Assembly: GCF_003254055.1 (NCBI RefSeq)
Contig: NZ_QKZT01000010.1
Span: 1 to 64,000 of the forward strand
DNA from: Algoriphagus chordae
GTDB taxonomy: Bacteria > Bacteroidota > Bacteroidia > Cytophagales > Cyclobacteriaceae
Reading direction: 5' to 3'
DNA: 64,000 nucleotides
Below, piece by piece: positions 45,152 to 53,757 of this stretch; position 1 is the stretch's first letter, and the number at the start of each line of letters is the position of its first letter. The position numbers and the translations under genes were made by a program. Under the pieces are notes generated by a model that did not search any database, was not told the DNA's origin, and was given only the letters and a program-made list of their open reading frames with translations.

Positions 45152-48100
45152 TTAAGCTATCTGACGACTTTCTTGCCAGGTCTCTTCAAAACTGATATTG
45201 ATAATAAAGCATATACTGATATCCAAACCGAAGGTCACTGAAGCCGTACAATCCGTCCTTCCTGGGGCAGGCTCAGCTATTCTTTTCATCGTACCACTTG
45301 CTTCTATGTAAATCGTAACACTTACAATGCCTCCAAGCAAGTTCGCATGCCCTTTGAACAGCATAAATGCCGTTATCTCAATGACATTGGCATCTGCATA
45401 CATTTCACATCCTACCATATAGGTAACACTTACATTCCCTACCACCGGCAGACCTACAGAGATATTAGCTCCAAAGCCAAACTTCAGCATCAAGCTAGGA
45501 CCAATCTTCGTGTCGCAGGCAATCTTGACTTCTACAGAACCTACTGCATAGATCGTGGCGGCTCCTACCGTAACGCACATCACTTCTAGTCCTCCGTTGA
45601 ATTGTACAAATCCACCGGCGGTTGGCAAGAGTTGGGCTGGATCAGTGGTTACTTTCAGTGCTGCATTGAAATAAACACCTAAAGCAAGGCCAGCTTCTAA
45701 TCTCAATGGGCATTGAGGCGAATTATAAACCGAATCTTCTGGAGGGAATCGAATAAGCGGAATTTCTTTGGTGGCTTCGAATTTGTATTCCCAGATCTCA
45801 CCAGCATTGCTCATCGCTATTTGAAGTCCTTTCCTCATCACAGCACCATAATCTCCTGTGCTGAGTGCTGCGAGCATTTGTAGTAATTCAATTACTGGCT
45901 GTAGTGCATCAGAAAATTCTACCTCAGGAAGTGGAATTCCATCCAATGGACCTGGGTTATCCTTGTCTCCTGCATATCCAGATTCCTTGCCTTTACCAGC
46001 ATCAAAATTTCCCTTAATAGTCATCAATCGCTCAAAAGAGCCCAAATCGACAACCATAGCCACATTATTGACCTTACTTTTCCAGGTATCTGTTAGATCG
46101 TTGGCAAAAGAATCAACATCAAAATTGAGCTTAGAATCCACATAGGTAGTAGTGTCCCCCTCTTTTTTACCTGCTTTATATTCAATATAGATTTTCAAAG
46201 CATCCATATTGACTAGGTATAGCGGATCGAAATTTGGAACATCAAAGGCAAGCGCCTTATTCAAAGCACTATTTGCTTCTCCAGAAAGTAGTTTAAATCC
46301 TTTATCAACGATTTTCCCAGCCTCTTCTTTGGCTGTTATCTCCATTATCTCAAGAACCTTCTTTCCTCCATCTTTTGCAGCATTCTCTATAAAGGCCTTT
46401 ACCGCATTACCATCTTCATCTATTCCATCTAATAAGGCCATTGCCTTGCCAAAGTTGGAATAGGCATCTCCTACATTTGGGAAAATGCTGCTTCCGTTCA
46501 TAAGTTTATAAGCATCCGAGAATATAGGAGGCGTTTTACTCATGAGCTTGGATACTCCTTTCTTGTAACTAGGAGTTAGGAAAAGTGCCTTTTGAGTAGC
46601 GGTACTTTGTAAGAAACCATAATTGACCGTAGCAGCCTCAGGATTCCGAAGGATTTCCATAGGGTGAGCCAAACGAACCAGATTGTTGTTCACATCTGTT
46701 GCTTTGACCACCACTTCTTTTTGCCACTCTCCAATTCGAATCAGAGGAATAGGGATGTGTGGCGGTAGTGGCGTAACATCTCCACTACCTGTTTCATGCT
46801 GAACCATGCTCCAACTGCCATCTTTAGGAAGAAGAACGGAGCCTCGAGTCGCTGCCACAAAAATAGGCTCATTTGCTGCATTACCCGGTTTCTCAGCATG
46901 TGAAATATCAAAACGATTGATTTGCATCAACTGCCCTGTACCACCTACATCCATCACACAATCAATATCTCCTCCAATCGTACCTCCTTGAAGATCCAAT
47001 AACGCTTTATGTTGACTAGGAGTCAATGGAATACCTGGAGGAGATAATTGTACGTATCCTAGTATTTTTTTTGCAGGAGTCTTTCCATTTTTATGGCCTT
47101 GAACCAGATTCTCTATTGCTACGTCTGCATCAAAATAAACAGGCGTACATCGCACTTCTTGTTCTAGGTAGGTTTTACCTTCTGAGGTTTCACTATTAGG
47201 TATTATATCTCCAGTTTCATCTATATAATTTTTGCCTATAGCAATATTATTGTAGGTCACAAAATCTGCTATACTTCCATCCTCTTTAATGTTTGTGATG
47301 TTGTACAAACCACGTAAGGTACCTGGATGCAATTCATATCGTGCCTTATCTTGCAATGCGCCAGGGAATTCTTCATCAATATATTTTGCCCTAAAATCAA
47401 AAATCCCGTCTGATTCTGGCTGCCAACCACTATCAGTCCTGTAAATAAATCCAGAACTAGTCCTGAATATGGTAATAGTCCTGACTACACGGATTCCCCA
47501 AGGATAGACAAGACTTTTTACCTGAATTACCTCATGGCCGGTACGACCTAGCATAATATCAAACCTAGCCTGGCTCGTTTGTGCTATGGCAGCTGAAGGA
47601 CTTAACCAGTTGCTAAATGTACTGGCACCATAACCAGTAAAGTCAATCTTACTCAGAGGAACTCCTCTTTCGTTAATGATATTTGGGCTTCCTGGGTTGA
47701 CAAAAAACTCAGTATTAAAAATCCTAGTAACACTATCTCCTAAGGTACTTGCTCCAGAAAGAGTCCCATCTGCTTTCAAAACATTCGCCAACTGTACGGT
47801 AAAACCAGCAAACATAGGAAGATCATCTTTCTTCGGCTCACCTGGCTCCTTTTTCCCATAATCTCCTGCAGTAGCTCTAATCTGAATACCTCCCTGCATC
47901 TCATTTGGGAAATTAGGTCTCACCTGATCGAGCTGGGGTTTGATAGTTTCCTTAGCGTTTGTATGTGACAAATCAGCCTTTGCTCTCAACCCAAAAGGAA
48001 GGGTAAATAATGCAGAAACGGGTGTTTGTTTTTGCTGATATTTTTCTAGAATAAAATCAACAAGCGGTTTAGGTGAAATTGCGATCCTTTCATGATGGTT

Positions 48101-50623
48101 ATTCATCAATCTCGTTGGCCCACCATCATTTTGATAATAATTAAACAAAGCAGGCGGGTCTCCTGGTTTATTTTTTCCAGGTGCTGTCAAATTAAAGACT
48201 GGTTCCCATGCTACCTGCGGCATCATAAATAGTCGTGTCATTGCACCTTGAGCAATGACCTCCATTCCTTCTACTGAAATTATCTGATTGCCGGTTTGGG
48301 AAATAGTAGCCTCAGATTCGCTTACATTCCTAGCAACTCCAGTTGTCAGTCTCTGATCTCTATAGAGTCCTAAACTAACACCTAATTGATTTGCGTTGGA
48401 ACTTACGTCTAGTAAGACAAAATAATCTGCTTCATAAGGCCTTGTGAAAGGTTCAAGTTGATCACCATAAGGGGGTAATGAATTGTCACTAGCCGCTAAT
48501 CTCCCAGTATCTGCTTTTAATTTCAAAGTTTCTACCCTTCCTTCTGTGGATTTCAATTGGCTTAAGCCCATTACAGCCGACGAGGATAAACTGCCTACTG
48601 AAGTAGCGGCTGGAGAGGCTGTAGCGGCCGTAGAATTCCCTGGAGTAAAATGGAAATTAACGTGAACTTTATCATCTTTTCCATCAACGGGCTCTTGAGA
48701 AATTTGACATACCAGCCAGCTTTGAATTCCTTTTATACCAGCAGTTTTTCTTCCGAATTGCTTGCTGAGAATCCCTAAGTTTGCCACATACGGATCTGGC
48801 AATGTTGGCATATAACTTAGCATACCAAACACTAGGAAAGTCTGACTCTTAATAATCTTAGTCCAATCTGCATTACATTCCCCAAATACTATTGCTCCAT
48901 TAACTGGAGAAAGGGTGAAGAGCGCATTTTCTAGCGCGATTGCAATACTCTTGAAATCAGGAACATTTTCAAACGGTAACTTATTGTCCCATAAAATATT
49001 ATCATCCCATATATAAATCAAATTCTTATCATCAGAACCTGCCAAAACCAAAGCGGAATTCTTTGTTTTGACTGCTACTGGATGACCATTGACTTGTAAA
49101 GGTCTATCTACTTTGATTTGTGTATTTGCTAAAGCAACTAGCATTTCTGTACCCTCTGCAAGTGAGTTATACATAAACATAGCTGACTTATTAAGGGCTA
49201 AAGAAACCGAAGTTCCATATGCATTTAGGTCATCTTTCCAGTGAGCTAGTTCCTGAAATGCCCCATCCCCATTCGATAGCAAATCTGTGATTCCGATTCT
49301 ACCATTTTCCACAAGAATCTGAGGCTTCTCTAATTTTAAATTCTTACCCTGAAGGCCAGTCCATTTGAACTTCAATCCAGTCTTCAATTCTTGAAGCATC
49401 CCTCCAGAACCTGCCACCTCCAAAGGTGCCGAAATATCTAAAGCTGGAGCAGGAATGGCCCACCATGAGGAACTTACTGCCGCTGATTCTTGAATTTCCA
49501 CCATTGGGCTTACTTGCTTCTTAGGCGAAAACTCAGATTCCGAACAAGCATACGGTATAAGCACCCTAGATAATTGGTTATTATAGACAGGTGCTTTATT
49601 CGCTTTACTGAAAGATGCTGTTTGACCATACACAGACCATTGTGCAGGACTACTTTCCGATATTTGAGCCTTTGAAGCTCCCGAAAATGCAAATTTCAAG
49701 CTATCGGGGTTCTGCACTTTTGCCTCAAAAGCATCTTTACCATGCTTCTTTTTTGCATTTACTGCATCAGGTGTTTGATCTACCTCCAATTGTACCTGAA
49801 CAGAAGTATTAGCCGCCAACACCAATTTATCTCCTTGAAGTACTGGATTTGCACTTAATTGAATCTTACCACCCTTGACTTTCAGACCGGCATATCGGGT
49901 AGTTGAAGCATTCGAAGCCAGCATATCTGCTCTGATATAAAAACTCCCTGCCACTACATCATATATTTTCGCTACCTCAATCGGCGGAGCGTTCACTGCT
50001 TTGATTTGAGATTCTAAAAATGAGGCTTTAAATAAAAGGACTGGAAGATTAGAGTTCTGCTGATATATGCCGATCAGTTTTGTGATTCTAAAAAAATCTA
50101 TCATAATCACCCTACCATCCAATTTGGTCAGTGGACCAATCGTTTTTTCTACTTTAGCTCCAGCTGCCCAATCAGGAACACTGGCTCGAATCTGAGTGCT
50201 TCTGACAGGCACCTCACGAACAAAAGCTTTTAATCCTGGATCTGCAGCTATAGTCGCTTTTTTTAAAACAGCCTTTTTTTCTTCTTCCTTTTTACTCGCA
50301 GCCTTAATAGCTTCTTTACTTAATGTTCTCTTCTCAACCGGATCAACTGTTTCCTTGATCGTCTCAGAAGCGGCTTTAACAGCAACTTTTTCGGCTTCTT
50401 TTCGGATTAGCTCAATCTTCTCCTTAGGAATTCGATCTTGAAGGAAAATTTCAGATCGTTCGAAACTGAAAGATTCAGGTTTAATTTCTGAACTGTCCTG
50501 AATTAGGAGAGACTTAGCCAAGAGTGGAATTCCTTCCTCCCATTGTTTTTTATCACTTGCTTTGTCAGCTTTCAGGTGTCCGAAAATTTCGGACAATAAT
50601 AATTCGAGTTGATCCTTTTCCAT
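45152..50623 (-). CDS. Giant protein of unknown function (1823 residues), first gene of the operon
   Basis: A 1823-residue protein with no recognised domain, signal peptide or clear membrane span. Residues 1-65 are acidic and helical; 66-122 are a Lys/Glu/Ala-rich helix, probably a coiled coil (KEAEKVAVKAASETIKETV, KEAIKAASKKEEEKKAVLKK). The rest is beta-rich, with many Asn, Pro, Gly and Thr residues. The last 186 residues (1638-1823) are a Gly-rich series of alternating hydrophobic strands (LEAGLALGVYFNAALKVTT, GSVEVKIACDTKIGPS, GANISVGLPVVGNVSVTYMV, ASVTFGLDISICFIINISFE) with six scattered Cys. It looks like a self-assembling or barrel-like module. It leads the operon and is preceded by 600 bases of AT-rich DNA. 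Confidence 0.75.
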   Translation of the reverse strand: MEKDQLELLLSEIFGHLKADKASDKKQWEEGIPLLAKSLLIQDSSEIKPESFSFERSEIFLQDRIPKEKIELIRKEAEKVAVKAASETIKETVDPVEKRTLSKEAIKAASKKEEEKKAVLKKATIAADPGLKAFVREVPVRSTQIRASVPDWAAGAKVEKTIGPLTKLDGRVIMIDFFRITKLIGIYQQNSNLPVLLFKASFLESQIKAVNAPPIEVAKIYDVVAGSFYIRADMLASNASTTRYAGLKVKGGKIQLSANPVLQGDKLVLAANTSVQVQLEVDQTPDAVNAKKKHGKDAFEAKVQNPDSLKFAFSGASKAQISESSPAQWSVYGQTASFSKANKAPVYNNQLSRVLIPYACSESEFSPKKQVSPMVEIQESAAVSSSWWAIPAPALDISAPLEVAGSGGMLQELKTGLKFKWTGLQGKNLKLEKPQILVENGRIGITDLLSNGDGAFQELAHWKDDLNAYGTSVSLALNKSAMFMYNSLAEGTEMLVALANTQIKVDRPLQVNGHPVAVKTKNSALVLAGSDDKNLIYIWDDNILWDNKLPFENVPDFKSIAIALENALFTLSPVNGAIVFGECNADWTKIIKSQTFLVFGMLSYMPTLPDPYVANLGILSKQFGRKTAGIKGIQSWLVCQISQEPVDGKDDKVHVNFHFTPGNSTAATASPAATSVGSLSSSAVMGLSQLKSTEGRVETLKLKADTGRLAASDNSLPPYGDQLEPFTRPYEADYFVLLDVSSNANQLGVSLGLYRDQRLTTGVARNVSESEATISQTGNQIISVEGMEVIAQGAMTRLFMMPQVAWEPVFNLTAPGKNKPGDPPALFNYYQNDGGPTRLMNNHHERIAISPKPLVDFILEKYQQKQTPVSALFTLPFGLRAKADLSHTNAKETIKPQLDQVRPNFPNEMQGGIQIRATAGDYGKKEPGEPKKDDLPMFAGFTVQLANVLKADGTLSGASTLGDSVTRIFNTEFFVNPGSPNIINERGVPLSKIDFTGYGASTFSNWLSPSAAIAQTSQARFDIMLGRTGHEVIQVKSLVYPWGIRVVRTITIFRTSSGFIYRTDSGWQPESDGIFDFRAKYIDEEFPGALQDKARYELHPGTLRGLYNITNIKEDGSIADFVTYNNIAIGKNYIDETGDIIPNSETSEGKTYLEQEVRCTPVYFDADVAIENLVQGHKNGKTPAKKILGYVQLSPPGIPLTPSQHKALLDLQGGTIGGDIDCVMDVGGTGQLMQINRFDISHAEKPGNAANEPIFVAATRGSVLLPKDGSWSMVQHETGSGDVTPLPPHIPIPLIRIGEWQKEVVVKATDVNNNLVRLAHPMEILRNPEAATVNYGFLQSTATQKALFLTPSYKKGVSKLMSKTPPIFSDAYKLMNGSSIFPNVGDAYSNFGKAMALLDGIDEDGNAVKAFIENAAKDGGKKVLEIMEITAKEEAGKIVDKGFKLLSGEANSALNKALAFDVPNFDPLYLVNMDALKIYIEYKAGKKEGDTTTYVDSKLNFDVDSFANDLTDTWKSKVNNVAMVVDLGSFERLMTIKGNFDAGKGKESGYAGDKDNPGPLDGIPLPEVEFSDALQPVIELLQMLAALSTGDYGAVMRKGLQIAMSNAGEIWEYKFEATKEIPLIRFPPEDSVYNSPQCPLRLEAGLALGVYFNAALKVTTDPAQLLPTAGGFVQFNGGLEVMCVTVGAATIYAVGSVEVKIACDTKIGPSLMLKFGFGANISVGLPVVGNVSVTYMVGCEMYADANVIEITAFMLFKGHANLLGGIVSVTIYIEASGTMKRIAEPAPGRTDCTASVTFGLDISICFIINISFEETWQESRQIA

Positions 50624-51226
50624 GGTAAAAAGTGTTTAGAATAAAGCTGCTCTTTTAGGTCAAAAACTGTTTCCTTCAACTACAAAATAAAAATCAATCT
50701 CATAACAATTAAAGCTTAAAAAGAGCGAAGTGAAGTTAAAAAAATAATTGACCAATCACTAGCCCAATATTTCCTAAATCATTGAAAACCCATTATTTAC
50801 GAAAATATTTTTAGTATTTTTTACCAAATACTATCAAACAATATAGTGTGGAGGATTAAGCTATCAATGGAAATCAGATCAGAAATCAAAGCAATTTTCG
50901 CCTATACATGCATTTGAAATGCCCTATGATTATCAATAAGAAAATGATCTCCTATTGTTTTATATTACAGACAGTTTAAAGCAATTATTTTAGCACCTGT
51001 TTTGATTATCATCTTTTAGTCCAACAGGACTTCTCAGGTAGCCGACGAGCTATCGCAATAATTTTTAACCTGAATTTTGTTGGAGCAATTTCATCTTTAT
51101 CAAACAATACTTTCTATCAAAAAATCTCTCCTGTTTGATACATGACAAAAATCTTCTTTATTTTTCTTTAGATTCATTCCAAATAATCCTATTTTTGCCT
51201 TTGGTTTTTAAGACCTGCACAATTCT
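50624..51226. other. AT-rich divergent region between the giant operon and feoA
   Basis: 603 bases, no convincing gene on either strand. It must hold the divergent promoters of the giant operon (leftward) and feo (rightward, candidate at 51167-51197). GATTATCAAT (about 50928) and GATTATCATC (about 51003) are weak half-similar to Fur-type sites but show no full palindrome. The spacer is the longest in the window and could carry an undetected RNA or upstream activating site. Confidence 0.5.
51167..51197 (+). promoter_or_regulatory. Candidate feo promoter
   Basis: TTTA (51167-51170), 19 bases, then TATTTTTG (51190-51197). The -7 box is a full Bacteroidota TAnnTTTG match and the spacing is ideal. 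It lies 30 bases before the feoA start codon. Confidence 0.55.
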
Positions 51227-51454
51227 ATGTTCATAACAGCTGATTCAATACCTGTAAGCCGGGCAGCAATTATCCAAGAAATCTTAGATTCTCCGTTGAA
51301 AATCAACTTGATGGAACTTGGTTTCCTGCCTGGAAAAACTATTACGCTTCAACATTCTGCCCCTCTGGGTGGCCCTATGGCATTCAGACTTGAAGAAACC
51401 ATACTAGCCTTAAGAAAAACCGAAGCTTCGCTCATAGAAGTACAATTGCTCTGA
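51227..51454 (+). CDS. feoA: Ferrous iron transport protein A
   Basis: A 75-residue FeoA: an SH3-like small cytoplasmic protein with the conserved KINLMELGFLPGKTITLQHS (core of the fold) and GGPMAFRLEETILALRK. It modulates the GTPase/transport activity of FeoB and is 4 bases ahead of feoB. Typical length for the family. Confidence 0.95.
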   Translation: MFITADSIPVSRAAIIQEILDSPLKINLMELGFLPGKTITLQHSAPLGGPMAFRLEETILALRKTEASLIEVQLL

Positions 51455-51458
51455 ATAC

Positions 51459-53588
51459 ATGCCTGAGTCTATCTCTCCTTCCCTAGTCAAATCACCAAAA
51501 ATCGCCATCATAGGAAACCCGAATGTTGGCAAATCGACCATCTTCAACCAACTCACTGGATTGAGCCAAAAAATCGGCAATTACCCAGGGGTAACTGTGG
51601 ACAAAAAAACTGGTTCGATGAATTACCAAGGGAGCAATTATGAGATCATTGATCTTCCAGGTACCTACAGTCTCTATCCCAACTCTGAAGACGAAATCAT
51701 TGCTCATCGGGTATTAAACCAACTCAAGGAAGAAGAAAGACCTGAGTTTGTATTGATGGTAATTGATTCCTGTCAGCTTTCTCGAGGCTTATTTTTAGCC
51801 ACACAGCTGATTGATTTGGGACTGAATCTGGCGATCGTACTCAATATGGCTGATATCGCTACCAGAAAGAATATTGCGATCAAAACCTTCGAAATTTTCA
51901 AAGCTCTAGGCGTTCCGATTTTGAGTACAGATGCCAGAGGAGAAAAAGGATTGGATCAAATTCGAGAATTAATTCATCAACAAAATTTCAGTAAAAAGTC
52001 ATCTTTCATCAATATCGAAGAAGTAGTCTCAGCTACTTTGCTTTCAGAAGTAAAAGAGAAGTTCAAGCTTTCAAATTCCTACCAGGCTTATCAACTACTT
52101 CGATTTGGAGAGAAAGACAAAACATTTTCCTTAGACGATCGGAATTGGATCAAAGCCAAACTTTCAGAAAGTCAGCTACAACTTGATGCTGCTCAGCTTG
52201 AGGAAACAAAGATTCGATATAGAAAAATCACTTCGATTGTTGAAAAAGCAGTTGTTAAAACCCCAGATGCAAAGCAAGAATCTGGAATTGACAAGATTTT
52301 GTTACATCCAGTATTTGGATATCTGATATTCGGAGCGATCCTACTCCTTATCTTCCAAGCTATTTTTGCATGGGCCACGGTGCCTATGGATTTGATCGAT
52401 GGATTCTTCGCCTCTTTAGCCGGCTGGACTTCAAACTTATTACCAGAAGGGCCTCTATCTAGTCTGATTACCGAAGGTATTATCCCTGGTATCGGCGGAG
52501 TGGTGATATTCATCCCACAAATTGCCATGCTTTTCGGTTTTCTGGCAATTCTGGAAGATACCGGATACATGTCTAGAGTAGTCTTTTTGATGGATCGCTG
52601 GATGAGACCCTTTGGGCTTCATGGCAAAAGTATTGTCCCACTTGTATCAGGTGTTGCCTGTGCAATTCCGGGAGTGATGGCTGCTAGAAATATCGGTAAC
52701 TGGAAAGAGAAAATCATCACTATAATGGTGACTCCCTTGATGAGCTGCTCAGCACGTCTGCCAGTTTATATTATTCTAATAGGGCTAGTTGTACCGAATG
52801 AAGTCGTTTTTGGAATTTTCAATCTACAAGCGGTTGCCTTATTAGGACTTTACTTGCTAGGCGTTGTAGGCGTGTTATTCACTGCATTGCTGTTGAAAAA
52901 CATCCTAAAAACCGAGGAGAAAAGCTTCCTGATGGTAGAACTTCCTACTTACCGAGCACCACGTTGGCTAGATGTCCTTTGGACGATGTACAATAAGTCA
53001 AAAACCTTTGTATTCGAAGCAGGTAAGGTAATACTTGCCATTTCAGTCATACTATGGGTACTAGCATCCTATGGCCCGCCAGATCGTATGGATGCCATCA
53101 GAGCAGAAAGTGAAGTGAAACTTGCGCAAGCTAGTCCCGATGAGATTCCAGTGATAGAGAACGAAACAGCCTCTCTATTATTAGAGAATTCCTTCATAGG
53201 TATCATGGGAAGAGCTATAGAGCCTGCCATTCGTCCTTTGGGCTATGACTGGAAAATCGGAATCGCCTTGATCACTTCATTTGCAGCTAGAGAAGTATTC
53301 GTTTCTACGATTGCAACCATCTATAGTATAGGTGCCGACACGGAAGATGAACTCACGATCCGTCAAAAACTCAATCAACAGATAAATCCTGAGACTGGTG
53401 AAAAAGTCTATAATACTGCCACCGCATTTTCATTAATGGTGTTTTATGCCTTTGCCATGCAATGTATGAGTACGCTGGCTGTAGTCTATCGCGAAACTAA
53501 AGGTTGGAAATGGCCGTTGATTCAGACAGTGTATATGACAGCATTGGCGTATTTCTCTGCACTGCTGGTTTATCAAATTCTATCATAA
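51459..53588 (+). CDS. feoB: Ferrous iron transporter FeoB
   Basis: A 709-residue FeoB. The cytoplasmic G-domain (1-170) has G1 GNPNVGKSTIFNQLTG, G3 DLPGTYSL and G4-like NMAD; a helical spacer follows to about 270. The membrane part (about 285-709) has the family repeats LEDTGYMSRVVFLMDR, GKSIVPLVSGVACAIPGVMA and SCSARLPVYI, with a Gate-type motif near each. It imports Fe(II) across the inner membrane, GTP-linked. The order feoA-feoB-Cys protein with 4-base and 1-base gaps shows one operon. Confidence 0.97.
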   Translation: MPESISPSLVKSPKIAIIGNPNVGKSTIFNQLTGLSQKIGNYPGVTVDKKTGSMNYQGSNYEIIDLPGTYSLYPNSEDEIIAHRVLNQLKEEERPEFVLMVIDSCQLSRGLFLATQLIDLGLNLAIVLNMADIATRKNIAIKTFEIFKALGVPILSTDARGEKGLDQIRELIHQQNFSKKSSFINIEEVVSATLLSEVKEKFKLSNSYQAYQLLRFGEKDKTFSLDDRNWIKAKLSESQLQLDAAQLEETKIRYRKITSIVEKAVVKTPDAKQESGIDKILLHPVFGYLIFGAILLLIFQAIFAWATVPMDLIDGFFASLAGWTSNLLPEGPLSSLITEGIIPGIGGVVIFIPQIAMLFGFLAILEDTGYMSRVVFLMDRWMRPFGLHGKSIVPLVSGVACAIPGVMAARNIGNWKEKIITIMVTPLMSCSARLPVYIILIGLVVPNEVVFGIFNLQAVALLGLYLLGVVGVLFTALLLKNILKTEEKSFLMVELPTYRAPRWLDVLWTMYNKSKTFVFEAGKVILAISVILWVLASYGPPDRMDAIRAESEVKLAQASPDEIPVIENETASLLLENSFIGIMGRAIEPAIRPLGYDWKIGIALITSFAAREVFVSTIATIYSIGADTEDELTIRQKLNQQINPETGEKVYNTATAFSLMVFYAFAMQCMSTLAVVYRETKGWKWPLIQTVYMTALAYFSALLVYQILS

Positions 53589-53589
53589 T

Positions 53590-53706
53590 ATGTGGCAGCA
53601 AATCCTAGTTGGAATCATTGTATTGGCAGCTATAGGCTTTTTGGTGAAAAAATATTTCTTCAAATCAAAGTCTAGTTCCGGTTGCGACAAGTGTGCAAAA
53701 TCTTGA
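53590..53706 (+). CDS. FeoB-associated Cys-rich membrane protein (38 residues)
   Basis: A short open frame starting one base after the feoB stop: MWQQILVGIIVLAAIGFLVK followed by a basic linker and a tail GCDKCAKS. It has a single N-terminal membrane span and a C-terminal C-x2-C pair, the defining architecture of the FeoB-associated Cys-rich family, and FeoC-type function in the Feo complex has been suggested for such proteins. Too short for common gene callers. The family name rests on position, span and cysteine pair, not on a search. Confidence 0.85.
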   Translation: MWQQILVGIIVLAAIGFLVKKYFFKSKSSSGCDKCAKS

Positions 53707-53757
53707 TTTTTGCTTGAAACACAGTCTTATTAACAGTTTTTTGATACTTTTAAGCTC

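Noticed and set aside
41004-50623. Phage tail, contractile injection or toxin-complex operon
   Set aside because: The two giant proteins are not accompanied by sheath, tube, baseplate or AAA ATPase genes; the neighbours are a Crp/Fnr regulator and Feo genes, so such an assignment has no support here.
50900-51010. Possible Fur boxes (GATTATCAAT and GATTATCATC) upstream of feo
   Set aside because: Only half-similar to GATAATGATAATCATTATC and too far from the predicted feo promoter; no convincing palindrome.
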